A stretch of DNA of 64,000 nucleotides, taken from the NCBI GenBank assembly GCA_017428785.1, contig JAFRQD010000030.1:62001-126000 (forward strand), in the 5' to 3' direction. A program made the position numbers and the translations under genes. Numbering within the stretch: position 1 is the stretch's first letter; every line of letters starts with the position of its first letter. The stretch is from Bacteroidaceae bacterium (GTDB lineage Bacteria > Bacteroidota > Bacteroidia > Bacteroidales > Bacteroidaceae). Below are positions 53,101-60,766 of this stretch, one piece after another. Below the pieces are notes generated by a model. The model saw nothing but the letters and a program-made list of their open reading frames with translations, searched no databases and had not been told where the DNA came from.

Positions 53101-53170
53101 CTTCATTGCAGCTCCCACAGCTTACCTCACCAGAGGCAAGAACATCGTGGAAGAGCCTGAGAAGAAGTAA
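50123..53170 (+). CDS. secDF: Fused protein translocase subunit SecDF
   Basis: A 1015-residue fusion. The SecD half has a first membrane helix, GLDLKGGMNVILEV, the P1 periplasmic domain, and GMAVDANVLIYERTKEEM. The SecF half begins about residue 695 (KSFAIFGTLAVISICFML), with SIDFTGGRNFVVMF and GYSINDKVVVFDRIREFL. It uses proton flow to complete export through SecYEG. The periplasmic part has an acidic Ala/Thr-rich insertion (about residues 265-315) with no known role. Own promoter; a terminator follows. Confidence 0.96.
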   Translation: MQNKGFVKVFAVLLTLVCLFYLSFSVVTNHFEDKAEKLAETEGQAAADRYLDSLLNNKVYCNVWTLKECREMGIGLGLDLKGGMNVILEVSVPDVIKALADHKEETDESFRKAVEQATKEAAASQSDFITLFVKDYKALEPNKALAELFATQQLRDKVTTKSTDKEVENVLRAEVKSAIDNSYNVLRTRIDRFGVVQPNIQALEGQEGRIMVEMPGVKEPERVRKLLQGSANLEFWETYNTQEIVPFLVNLDSKLAAALSGIKDEATADSTETVATADEQKVEAPADTTKAAADLASAVAENSDEETTTALSAEEIEKAHKQHPLLSRLQLAQGAYGCVVGFASKRDMDDIDELLASPEAKEVLPSDLRLKWGVKGMGEGAGANIYELYAIKVTERNGRAPLEGDVVTDASDSFDQSGRPCVSMKMNVDGARRWAALTKANLKRSVAIVLDDNVYSAPTVQSEITGGNSEITGHFTAEDTRDLANVLKSGKMPAPAKIVSEEIVGPSLGAESIRQGIWSCVIAFVILMVYMITMYGFIPGMVANCALILNLFFTVGILTSFQAALTMSGIAGMVLSLGMAVDANVLIYERTKEEMKAGKKVREALSAGYSNAFSAIFDSNLTSVITAIILYYFGTGPIRGFATTLLIGICVSFFTAVFLTRVVYTQVMDKDKWLNLTFRTAIGDKISFQNPAFKFMSQYKKSFAIFGTLAVISICFMLTRGFSKSIDFTGGRNFVVMFENEVQPETIRGLLAEAFPESNTSAIALGTEGKTIRISTNYRIEEDDIEVDNEIESKLFETLKGGNLLAGDLTLENFINRDERAGGSIISSQKVGPSVASDITKGAIWSVILAFIAIFVYIFIRFRNLSFSIGAITALIVDIILILGMYSMCWGWMPFSLEIDQTFIGAVLTAIGYSINDKVVVFDRIREFLHLHPKRDKQELFNDSLNSTLNRTINTSVSTFIVLAVIFCLGGASIRSFAFAMILGVVFGTLSSIFIAAPTAYLTRGKNIVEEPEKK

Positions 53171-53203
53171 ACGTCAGACTATACATTATATATAATATAT
53201 AAG

Positions 53204-53240
53204 AAGGGCATGTCGCATCAAAGGCGTCGTGCCCTTTTTA
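53204..53240 (+). terminator. Terminator of secDF
   Basis: AAGGGCA (53204-53210) pairs with TGCCCTT (53230-53236), then a T-run. Confidence 0.85.
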
Positions 53241-53284
53241 TTTATCCATACTCCGGAAACACGGCACACATAGGGCGGGAAAAC

Positions 53285-53372
53285 TTCATGTGTGGAGTTC
53301 GCACAATCCACACGAGGATTTCACTGAATCCACACGAGGATTTTGAAAAATCCACACGAGGATTTGAGGAAG
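53285..53372. repeat. Four-unit 22-base array, TCCACACGAGGATTT type
   Basis: Units start at 53285, 53307, 53329 and 53351. Three share TCCACACGAGGATTT exactly and differ in the last seven bases (CACTGAA, TGAAAAA, GAGGAAG). The first unit holds the inverted motif CATGTGTGGA. AAATCC and GGATTT within a unit can pair. The rest of 53171-53606 holds only the terminator and promoter. Confidence 0.9.
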
Positions 53373-53478
53373 TCGACCGGTGCCGGACAAAACCCACTTG
53401 TTATATGGGAATAACGACATCATAAGCCGACTTATTGTTCAACGAGAATAGCAATTTGACACAAATCGGCTAAATCTT

Positions 53479-53509
53479 TTTGCTTATTGACACATTTTTT
53501 GTAACTTTG
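53479..53509 (+). promoter_or_regulatory. Promoter of the exported-protein pair
   Basis: TTTG (53479-53482), exactly 19 bases, TAACTTTG (53502-53509). The leader is about 90 bases and A-rich. Confidence 0.85.
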
Positions 53510-53606
53510 TCGCGTTTTCGCATTTATATACGCTTTCATAGCATACAAAGAAAAGAGAAAAACCATATCAAGAGCAAAAAACAATAACCCTATATCACTA
53601 AGAAAG

Positions 53607-55301
53607 ATGAAAAGAAATCTATTACTTGTTGCGCAGACACTGCTGGCTGCCTTGTTTTGTTTGCCAATCAACGCACAAGACATCAAGTTGAAAGGCATCG
53701 GCCACAACAACCGCTACGACGACGGCGACCAAATGAAAACAACCTATGTCGGTTGGAACAACGAATTGGGCAAAGCCATCTTCATCGTGGACAACGGCAT
53801 CTATGCCATGAACTACGATGGCACGGCGCTCAGCACACCTGTGAAAGAGCCCGCAGTGAACGACGCAGAAGTGCGTGCAGACAGCGACAAGCAACTCTGG
53901 GCCACGAACTTCAACCTCATGTATGGCAACTCGGGCGCCGTCTATGTTGACGGCCAGCTGGTGACGGTCTACTCTCGCGACGAGTCATCTACCGTCGACG
54001 AAGAGCTGTTCCAAGTATGCAAGTGGAATGCCACGACGGGCGAACTGCTGAGCAGAGAGACACGTCCGAAGTCCGACCACTTGGAGTCTGCAGGTATGTC
54101 CTACAATCCGAAGGACGGCAAGGTCTATGGCCTCTTCTACCTGACAGGTCAGGACTTGCCTGATGAAATAACGAGCGACCCCGACTACTTTGAGGACCAG
54201 GATGCCGACATGACCGACGGCGATGCTGGCTATTGCCTCTGCACCGTCGACCTGGCTACCATGAAGGTAACGCCCATCACTCCGGGCCTCTACTACTATA
54301 ACTTCGTCACCTTCGCCATCAACAGCGAGGGCCGTGCCTTTGCCCTGACCAGCGGAGGCGCCAGTGGCGTTATCGACGATGACGGCAAGATGCGCAACAT
54401 CGACGGGAACCTCGTTGGCGCACAGCTTTGGGAGTTCGACCTGACAACAGGCCTCATGAAGACAAAAGCTGTTGAGAAAGTGGACCAGGACGGCGAGACA
54501 TACACCGACTACGAACCTCTGGTGCCTGCCACAGGCTACTGCTCTCAGTACAAGCGTCAGGCCGCCTGCTTCGCCATGAGCACACCCGGCAAGATGTATT
54601 GGGTGGGCTATTACAATAGCGGCAAAGGCATCAACGACTGGGGTTCGTGGGCTTCTCTTAGCGACAAGGAATGGCGCACCAACGGCAAGTACGACACAGC
54701 ACTTTACGAGATTGACGTCAACACAGGCGAGACCACACAGGTCACAAAGGTAGCCAATCGCTGGATTTTCTCTGCCCTTTGGATTGAGGGCGACGACGCA
54801 AGCGACGGCGCAGGCATCGATGTAAACCCCGCACCTACGACAGAAGCCTACATCGCCCTGTCAACAACCGACAACGGCGCCATCCTGCAGCAAGTGGAGA
54901 AAGGCAACCAATACACCTACATGCTGGAGCCCGCCATCGGCTGGCAAGTGCACAGCGTGACATTCAACAACGAAGACATCACCAGCCAAGTCACCGAGAC
55001 AGGTAAGATTACCACACCTGTCATCGACAGCGACTACTCCACACTCTTCGTCACCTTCGAGCAAATCACTCCTGATGCCGTGCAAAACCTGAAGCAGTCG
55101 AGCGACATAAGAGTCCTGGGCAAGACAGGCGGCATCAGCGTACAGAACGCCAAGGCAGGCGACACGCTCAACATCTATTCCGTCGACGGACGCCTCTTGC
55201 AGTCGCAAAAGCTCAGCTCCAGTCAGGCAGAAATAGCACTTGATGGCAAGGCACTCTACATCATCAAAGTTGCCGACAAAGTTGTGAAGGTAAGACTTTG
55301 A
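53607..55301 (+). CDS. Exported protein with C-terminal sorting-like domain
   Basis: A 564-residue protein with a signal peptide (MKRNLLLVAQTLLAALFCLPINA). The body has propeller-like repeats (NGIYAMNYDGTALS, DGKVYGLFYLTGQ, LYEIDVNTGETTQVTKV), then a beta domain and a C-terminal domain (LNIYSVDGRLLQSQKL and ALYIIKVADKVVKVRL) of the T9SS type A-like pattern. It probably reaches the cell surface. Two genes downstream, the small MKKxY protein ends the unit. Function not recognised. Confidence 0.75.
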   Translation: MKRNLLLVAQTLLAALFCLPINAQDIKLKGIGHNNRYDDGDQMKTTYVGWNNELGKAIFIVDNGIYAMNYDGTALSTPVKEPAVNDAEVRADSDKQLWATNFNLMYGNSGAVYVDGQLVTVYSRDESSTVDEELFQVCKWNATTGELLSRETRPKSDHLESAGMSYNPKDGKVYGLFYLTGQDLPDEITSDPDYFEDQDADMTDGDAGYCLCTVDLATMKVTPITPGLYYYNFVTFAINSEGRAFALTSGGASGVIDDDGKMRNIDGNLVGAQLWEFDLTTGLMKTKAVEKVDQDGETYTDYEPLVPATGYCSQYKRQAACFAMSTPGKMYWVGYYNSGKGINDWGSWASLSDKEWRTNGKYDTALYEIDVNTGETTQVTKVANRWIFSALWIEGDDASDGAGIDVNPAPTTEAYIALSTTDNGAILQQVEKGNQYTYMLEPAIGWQVHSVTFNNEDITSQVTETGKITTPVIDSDYSTLFVTFEQITPDAVQNLKQSSDIRVLGKTGGISVQNAKAGDTLNIYSVDGRLLQSQKLSSSQAEIALDGKALYIIKVADKVVKVRL

Positions 55302-55303
55302 AG

Positions 55304-55348
55304 AAGTAAAAAGGTGAAAAAGTAAAAAAGTGAAAGGGTAAAAAGAAG
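55304..55348. repeat. 8-base AAGTAAAA array between the exported-protein genes
   Basis: AAGTAAAA, AGGTGAAA, AAGTAAAA, AAGTGAAA, GGGTAAAA: period 8, same type as at 9236-9280. Confidence 0.8.
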
Positions 55349-55376
55349 CAATACATTATTAATTATAAACAACAAC

Positions 55377-58300
55377 ATGAGAAAAATTACAATTCTATTT
55401 GCCGCATTGCTCTCCCTGGTGGGAACAACAATGAAGGCTGAAACTCTGACTGCTAATTTTAACAGTGGCCTTCCGGAAGGCTGGAGCATCGTTGGAGACT
55501 TGACAAGAGACTCGGATCGTGCCCGCAGTGGTTCCGGCGTTTGGACATCGTCCAAGTCCGACAACGCCAACTATCTTATCACAGAGGCCGTAGAAGGCTC
55601 CATTACTTTCTATGCAAGAGCCTACAACAAGAGCTCAAACTCTTATGTTTTCATCTATGAATACAATGGTTCTGCACTTGGAGACCAGATATATGTAACA
55701 CCAAACATGAAAACCAGCTCAACCCCCAGCTGGAGTTCATACACAGCCAGCTTGGGCAGCTACAAAGGTCAAGTTGCCATCGCACTGAACTATGCAGCCA
55801 TCGATGATGTAACCTACACGCAGATGGAAGTAGCCGAAGGTCCCGCCCTCAGTGTAAAGGACGGAGAAACGAAGCTTACCTCTCCTTATACTTATGACTT
55901 CGGTCTGACTGTTGCAGGCACAGAGAAGGTCTTCACACTGAGCAACCCAGGCACAGCAGCAATTGGCGTCTCTGTTTCTAAGACCGGCAGCTTCGGTGCC
56001 ACACTCTCTGCCACAACGATTGCCGCTGGTGACGAAGAAACACTCACCGTCACCATGCCCAGCACATCTGGCAGCGGCACCGTTACCATCACGCCCGACG
56101 CAACAGGCATCGACCCCTTCGTCATCAACGTAAGCGGCACAGTTCGCGACCCCAAGAAGGTTTACCTTGACTTCGCCGACGGACAGATGCCCGAAGGCTG
56201 GACTTCTGTTGGATTGGGTTCTTACACAAGCGACAGCTATGCATGGACAGCAAGCGTTGGTTATGTTAGCACTTCCGCCTCAAGTTCATATTACAATCAG
56301 GCATTCACCTCTCCCAAGCTTGTCTTTGCCAAGGATGAGAAGATTTTCTTCGAAACCTCAAAATATGGTAGCAGCACTTATTATTCTCCTTCTATTACTG
56401 TAGAGTACTCTCTCGACGGAACAATATGGACAGCCATTGGTTCTGCCTTCACGGACGACGTCAACGGCACATGGACTTCCCGCAACGTAACCATTCCTGT
56501 TGAGGGCGTGAAGTACATCCGCTTCAATGGCTGGTACATCAACCTCCGCAACATCTACGGCGGCGAAGTGCCCAACGAACCTAACATGAAGGTGACACAG
56601 CCTGCTTCTCTCAGCTATGGCATGGTTTCTGCAGAAGCCACTAAGACCTTCACCATTGCCAATACAGGCATAGCTACCCTCGAGGGCATCAATGTGACAT
56701 CAAGTAACGCAGCCTTCGCCGTAACAGGTGCTCCCACAAGCCTTGAGGCTGGCGCAAGCGCAGAAGTGACTATCACGATGGCTGCCACCGCCACAGGCGC
56801 ACAGAGCAGCGACATCACTGTCAGCGCTACAGACATGGAGACCGTGCAGTTCACCGTTAATGGTTATGTGCTCGACACCGATGCCATCATTGTTCAGTTC
56901 ACAGGCAACACCGTTCCAGAAGGTTGGGTCAATAATGGCTTCACCGTGCAGAACAACGAACTCACTATCGGCTACAGCTACAGCGCAAGCACCCTGACCT
57001 CTCCTGCCATCACAGTTGCCGAGGGCCAGACACTTGCCATCTACGCAAAAGGTAACAGTACAAGCCAATACTCGGGCGCTTCCCTGACCGTTAAATACTC
57101 AACAGACAACGGAGCAACATGGACAACAGCCAAGGAGTTCACCAGCGAGTTGCGCGTCAACACGACAGACTATGTCGTTCTCGTTGTTGACAATATTGCC
57201 GCCGGAAACTACAAGCTCCAGTTCGAGGGCAGATATGTCGCAATCAACACCATCAACGGCTACAGCTACGACATGAACGCTCCCCAGATGAGCTTCACGG
57301 CTGAGGACTTCGTGGCAGGCAAGGTGACTGCCAATGCCAGCAAGACCTATACCGTCAGCAACACAGGCACAGGCACACTGACCGTCAACATTGCTTCCGA
57401 CAGCGAGAAGTTCACCGTAGAGCCTGCACAGCTTGTCATCACAGACGAGCCCAAGGACTTTACCGTTACCTTCAACTATGATGCAAGCGACTTTGGCAAG
57501 TTCAATGCCAACATCACCGTCACCCCGACTTACGACGAGAGCGCAGCCGTCACCTTCGCTGCTTCCGCACAGGTTGTTAACCCCAACCTTTGGGAAGAAG
57601 ACTTCGAGGAAGGCACGCTGCCACAAGGTTGGGTTGCCAACAACTGGACGATCGGCACATACAGCAGCTACGAGAACGATACCTACATGGCACTTGCTCC
57701 CAGCACCTACAACACAGTCGGCACTCTGACTACGCCGTGCCTCACAGCCAAGGAAGGCGATGTGCTGACTTGGGATGCATACTTCAGGTTTGACGACGAG
57801 GCACTGAAGGTTGAGTGGTTAAGCGACAACCAGGAAACCTGGACAGAACTGTACAACTATACAGCAGCATCGGAAAGCCTTGGCAACAATAGCCACAAGG
57901 AGATGAGCTTCACTGCTCCTGCCGACGGCGAATACTATCTGCGCTTCACCTCTACCTACAGCAATGGCGTGGACAACTTCCAAGGCTTCAAGCTGGCTCA
58001 GAAAGAGCATGAGATGAATATCACGGCTTCCAACATTCCTGCCACTGGCAGCCAGTATGTTGCCTACACTGCCACCGTCACCGTGAAGGAGCTGGCGGGC
58101 AAGGAAGAAGATGTGTCGGCTGTTTTGTTAATTGCTGGCGCGGAAGTGGCTACCGCTAATGAGACTGTCGAGGCCAACGGCTCGAAGGTGCTTTCGCTGA
58201 CCTTCACGCCTGAGGAGGCTTTGGAAGGTCATGAGACAAAGATTGTCGTTACTTACGCTGGCGGCACACTTGAGACTGAGGCTACAAACCTGACCATCAC

Positions 58301-58967
58301 TGCCGCTCCTACGCTCGACGAGGAGACTGGTTCGCTGGATGACTTCGAGAACTTCGCCAGCTATCCCGTCGTAGCCATGAAGTACTCGCTGAAGGCTGGT
58401 TGGAACACCATCATCCTGCCCTTCGCCTATAGCGACCTGAGTGTGTTCGGCGAAGATGCTGAGGCATTCCAGCTCAACAGCTATGCCGACGGCGTGCTGA
58501 ACTTCAGCAAAACAACCACGCTCAATCCACAGACTCCCTATGTCATCTATGCCACTGAGGCTAAGAGCGAGTTGATATTCACAGACGTTACAAACTTCCG
58601 CACCTCAACCGATGCCGACGACCTCTATGCAAGGATTTCCAGCTCGGGCATCAAGTTCCAGGGCACATACGCTCCCATTGCTGCAGGCGAATGGAATGCA
58701 AGCGGCACTGTCTATGGTGTGACCACCACCGGCTACATCCAGAAGGCTGGCGAAAATGCAAGCATCAAGGGCTTCCGCGCTTACTTCGATGTAACCGACG
58801 CATCGGAAGTCAAGGCAATCAACTTCGAGGGCAATGATGCCACAGGCATCGCCAACCTTAAAGACCTTAAGGACGCCGACGACCTTATTTACAATATAGC
58901 CGGTCAGCGCCTGCAGAAGATGCAAAAGGGTATCAACATTATTAACGGCAAAAAGGTATTGAAGTAA
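55377..58967 (+). CDS. Large modular secreted protein with lectin-like and Ig-like repeats
   Basis: After a signal peptide (MRKITILFAALLSLVGTTMKA) come four copies of a jelly-roll module marked by PEGW or PQGW (near residues 35, 270, 515 and 748; for example GLPEGWSIVG, TVPEGWVNNG), alternating with Ig/ASH-like modules (KTFTIANTGIATLEGINVTS, KTYTVSNTGTGTLTVNIAS). The end has a module with WNTIILPFAYSDL and a tail IYNIAGQRLQKMQKGINIIN nearly the same as that of the protein at 17004-20060. It is probably a surface adhesin or glycan-binding protein. The stop codon overlaps the next ATG by one base (TAATG), so the small protein is translationally coupled. Confidence 0.8.
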   Translation: MRKITILFAALLSLVGTTMKAETLTANFNSGLPEGWSIVGDLTRDSDRARSGSGVWTSSKSDNANYLITEAVEGSITFYARAYNKSSNSYVFIYEYNGSALGDQIYVTPNMKTSSTPSWSSYTASLGSYKGQVAIALNYAAIDDVTYTQMEVAEGPALSVKDGETKLTSPYTYDFGLTVAGTEKVFTLSNPGTAAIGVSVSKTGSFGATLSATTIAAGDEETLTVTMPSTSGSGTVTITPDATGIDPFVINVSGTVRDPKKVYLDFADGQMPEGWTSVGLGSYTSDSYAWTASVGYVSTSASSSYYNQAFTSPKLVFAKDEKIFFETSKYGSSTYYSPSITVEYSLDGTIWTAIGSAFTDDVNGTWTSRNVTIPVEGVKYIRFNGWYINLRNIYGGEVPNEPNMKVTQPASLSYGMVSAEATKTFTIANTGIATLEGINVTSSNAAFAVTGAPTSLEAGASAEVTITMAATATGAQSSDITVSATDMETVQFTVNGYVLDTDAIIVQFTGNTVPEGWVNNGFTVQNNELTIGYSYSASTLTSPAITVAEGQTLAIYAKGNSTSQYSGASLTVKYSTDNGATWTTAKEFTSELRVNTTDYVVLVVDNIAAGNYKLQFEGRYVAINTINGYSYDMNAPQMSFTAEDFVAGKVTANASKTYTVSNTGTGTLTVNIASDSEKFTVEPAQLVITDEPKDFTVTFNYDASDFGKFNANITVTPTYDESAAVTFAASAQVVNPNLWEEDFEEGTLPQGWVANNWTIGTYSSYENDTYMALAPSTYNTVGTLTTPCLTAKEGDVLTWDAYFRFDDEALKVEWLSDNQETWTELYNYTAASESLGNNSHKEMSFTAPADGEYYLRFTSTYSNGVDNFQGFKLAQKEHEMNITASNIPATGSQYVAYTATVTVKELAGKEEDVSAVLLIAGAEVATANETVEANGSKVLSLTFTPEEALEGHETKIVVTYAGGTLETEATNLTITAAPTLDEETGSLDDFENFASYPVVAMKYSLKAGWNTIILPFAYSDLSVFGEDAEAFQLNSYADGVLNFSKTTTLNPQTPYVIYATEAKSELIFTDVTNFRTSTDADDLYARISSSGIKFQGTYAPIAAGEWNASGTVYGVTTTGYIQKAGENASIKGFRAYFDVTDASEVKAINFEGNDATGIANLKDLKDADDLIYNIAGQRLQKMQKGINIINGKKVLK

Positions 58968-59149
58968 TGAAAAAGGCATATATCACACCACAGGAGACTG
59001 TTGTACATATACAATGCACGAAGCTGGTGGCAGCCAGTGCATCAGACAGATTCAACCAGAACCTGAACGAGCAGGACATCTTTTTTACCGATGATGAGTT
59101 CGACGGAGAGTTCTCCGTAAAGGAATTCTCCTTCGACGACAGCTTCTGA
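58967..59149 (+). CDS. Small MKKxYxxPE protein, 60 residues, unknown function
   Basis: It starts in the TAATG overlap with the large secreted protein gene. The sequence begins MKKAYITPQETVVHIQ, then KLVAASASD, an acidic, aromatic second half (EQDIFFTDDEFDGEF) and a FSFDDSF end. There is no signal peptide. It matches the 56-residue protein at 16793-16963 in start, length, acidic aromatic end and place. Function unknown. Confidence 0.82.
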   Translation: MKKAYITPQETVVHIQCTKLVAASASDRFNQNLNEQDIFFTDDEFDGEFSVKEFSFDDSF

Positions 59150-59174
59150 AGACTGCTTCTGAAGCAGACCAGCC

Positions 59175-59212
59175 ACAATCCCGCGTTGTTCGTAAGAATG
59201 GCGCGGGATTGT
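59175..59212 (+). terminator. Hairpin after the small protein gene
   Basis: ACAATCCCGCG and CGCGGGATTGT pair perfectly over 11 bases with a 16-base loop. There is no T-run. Confidence 0.65.
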
Positions 59213-59278
59213 CGTATCCTGCGGAGCGACCGCCCTCGGCACGCCCTATCGCCCGCCACGACACGCCTCGCGCCTCAT

Positions 59279-59388
59279 CGTCGCCTGTCTGGTTCATTGA
59301 TTTATCATGATGCAGCAATTGATTATTCATGATGCAGCAATTGATTATTCATGATGCAGCAACGAACTCCGCATGCGGCGTTTTGCAA
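59279..59388. repeat. 22-base array, ATGATGCAGCA type ending in a GC unit
   Basis: Units start at 59279, 59301, 59323, 59345 and 59367. Three carry TCATGATGCAGCAA; the last is a GC unit (CCGCATGCGGCGTTTT), joined in register. This is the second copy of the 5005-5092 type. Confidence 0.88.
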
Positions 59389-59410
59389 CACAGGCGGCCA
59401 GGCGGAGCAA

Positions 59411-59695
59411 CGCCGACTGAGATATTGACTATTTTGACCTGCGATGCTGACTTTTGTTTATTGCTGTCCGGTAAAAAATCTGCCTCGGGCTTCCCCCACT
59501 CCCCTCCCATTCCCTGAAGGGGAGGGGAAGAGCGAAGCGAGGGGTGGGGCTGGAATGGAAGCTTTTAATGCACGGAGCAGGCCTTTTTACCAGACAACAA
59601 TGACTTTTTTGCACGACATACTGACTTTTTGGGCATGAAATGACAAGTTTCCCGGTCTGAGATACTGACTTTTTTGGCCTGCGGCGTTTTTTGTA
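59411..59695. repeat. CTGACTTTT-type units split by a CT-rich inverted repeat
   Basis: TGACT-containing units lie at about 22-base spacing at 59427-59450 and again at 59601, 59622 and 59666 (spacing 19-25). The last unit ends GCGGCGTTTTTT like the GC elements. Between them, 59489-59549 is a CT-rich inverted repeat (CCCCTCCCATTCCC and GGGGAGGGGAAG). Confidence 0.6.
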
Positions 59696-59705
59696 CAAGG
59701 ACATG

Positions 59706-59743
59706 ATAATTTTCAATTATCAATTTTCAATTATCAATTAAAA
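59706..59743. repeat. 7-base TTTTCAA/TTATCAA array
   Basis: TTTTCAA, TTATCAA, TTTTCAA, TTATCAA: period 7, ending just before the -7 box of the next gene, so it occupies the -33 position. Confidence 0.75.
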
Positions 59744-59747
59744 GTCG

Positions 59748-59755
59748 TACCTTTG
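59748..59755 (+). promoter_or_regulatory. -7 box TACCTTTG for the serine acetyltransferase gene
   Basis: TACCTTTG, 31 bases before the ATG; the -33 region is taken by the 7-base array. Confidence 0.7.
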
Positions 59756-59786
59756 CACCATTATTTATTGTAAAGCACTCAAAGCC

Positions 59787-60716
59787 ATGAGTCCAAACGA
59801 ACTCAACGAGCAGCTGAAGCAGACCGTCAGCCAGCTCTCGGAGCCCGAATCGCTGCACGGCCTTTTCCGCGAAGTCAGCGAGGGCGACCCACTTCCATCA
59901 GCCCCTGCACTGGCTGAAATTATCGACCTTTGCCGTGCCATCATTTTCCCCGGCTTCTACGGCAAGTCCCTCCTCAGTCGTGAAACACTCCCCTATCACA
60001 TCGGCGTCAGTCTGGACCGCCTTAGCCACCTGCTCACGCAACAGGTTTTGGCAGGCCTCTGTTTCCAAAGAACCGAGCCGGTGGAGACGTGCAAACTCAC
60101 CGAAAAGGCACAGACGATTACCGGCGAGTTCATCGCTTGGCTGCCAGAACTGCGCCAGATACTGGCCACCGATGTCGAAGCAGCCTACAACGGCGACCCG
60201 GCTGCCGATTCGTATGGTGAGATTATCAGTTGCTATCCTGTCATCAAGGCACTTACCTGCTACCGGATTGCCCATGAGTTATTGCTCTTGGACGTGCCCT
60301 TGATACCTCGCATCATTACCGAAATGGCACACAGCGAAACGGGCATCGACATCCATCCGGGTGCCAAGATCGGTCATCACTTTACCATCGACCACGGAAC
60401 CGGCGTGGTGATCGGAGCGACTTGCATCATCGGGAACTATGTCAAACTGTATCAGGGTGTTACACTTGGTGCGAAGAGCTTCACGCTCGACGACAACGGG
60501 CATCCCGTCAAAGGCATTCCCCGTCACCCAATCCTCGAGGACAATGTCATCGTCTACAGTAATGCGACGGTGCTCGGCCGCATCACCCTGGCCAAAGGCA
60601 CCGTGATAGGCGGCAACGTCTGGGTAACCGAAAGCACCAAGCCAGGCGAGCAAATCGTCCAAGCCAAAAAGCGAAAGAGCCAGCTGGTGCGTCCCGAAGA
60701 CTGGGGATGCCTGTAG
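59787..60716 (+). CDS. cysE: Serine O-acetyltransferase
   Basis: A 309-residue protein of the EpsC/SatA type. The N-terminal helical domain (about 1-180) is followed by a left-handed beta-helix of hexapeptide repeats: ETGIDIHPGAKIGHHFTIDH, GTGVVIGATCIIGNYVKLYQ, LEDNVIVYSNATVLGRITL. The catalytic His lies in the HPGAKIGHHFTIDHGTG segment. It makes O-acetylserine from serine and acetyl-CoA for cysteine synthesis. It precedes the methyltransferase gene by 50 bases. Confidence 0.93.
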   Translation: MSPNELNEQLKQTVSQLSEPESLHGLFREVSEGDPLPSAPALAEIIDLCRAIIFPGFYGKSLLSRETLPYHIGVSLDRLSHLLTQQVLAGLCFQRTEPVETCKLTEKAQTITGEFIAWLPELRQILATDVEAAYNGDPAADSYGEIISCYPVIKALTCYRIAHELLLLDVPLIPRIITEMAHSETGIDIHPGAKIGHHFTIDHGTGVVIGATCIIGNYVKLYQGVTLGAKSFTLDDNGHPVKGIPRHPILEDNVIVYSNATVLGRITLAKGTVIGGNVWVTESTKPGEQIVQAKKRKSQLVRPEDWGCL

Positions 60717-60719
60717 GAG

Positions 60720-60751
60720 AATTGAAAGTTGAAAATTGAAAATTGAAAGTT
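60720..60751. repeat. 7-base AATTGAA array between cysE and the methyltransferase gene
   Basis: AATTGAA, AGTTGAA, AATTGAA, AATTGAA, AGTTATA: period 7; nearly the complement of the array at 59706-59743, so the two flank cysE in inverted orientation. Confidence 0.8.
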
Positions 60752-60766
60752 ATATAACGCCAAACA

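Larger units (their letters stand above)
59150..59786. other. 637-base gap with hairpin, 22-base arrays and CT-rich element
   Basis: No gene is supported. From left to right it holds an 11-base hairpin, the ATGATGCAGCA array, CTGACTTTT-type units split by a CT-rich inverted repeat (59489-59549), a 7-base AT-rich array (59706-59743) and the cysE promoter box. Confidence 0.75.

Noticed and set aside
53285-53372. CRISPR array
   Set aside because: The repeat is 15 bases with only 7 variable bases, four units, and no cas gene in the window.
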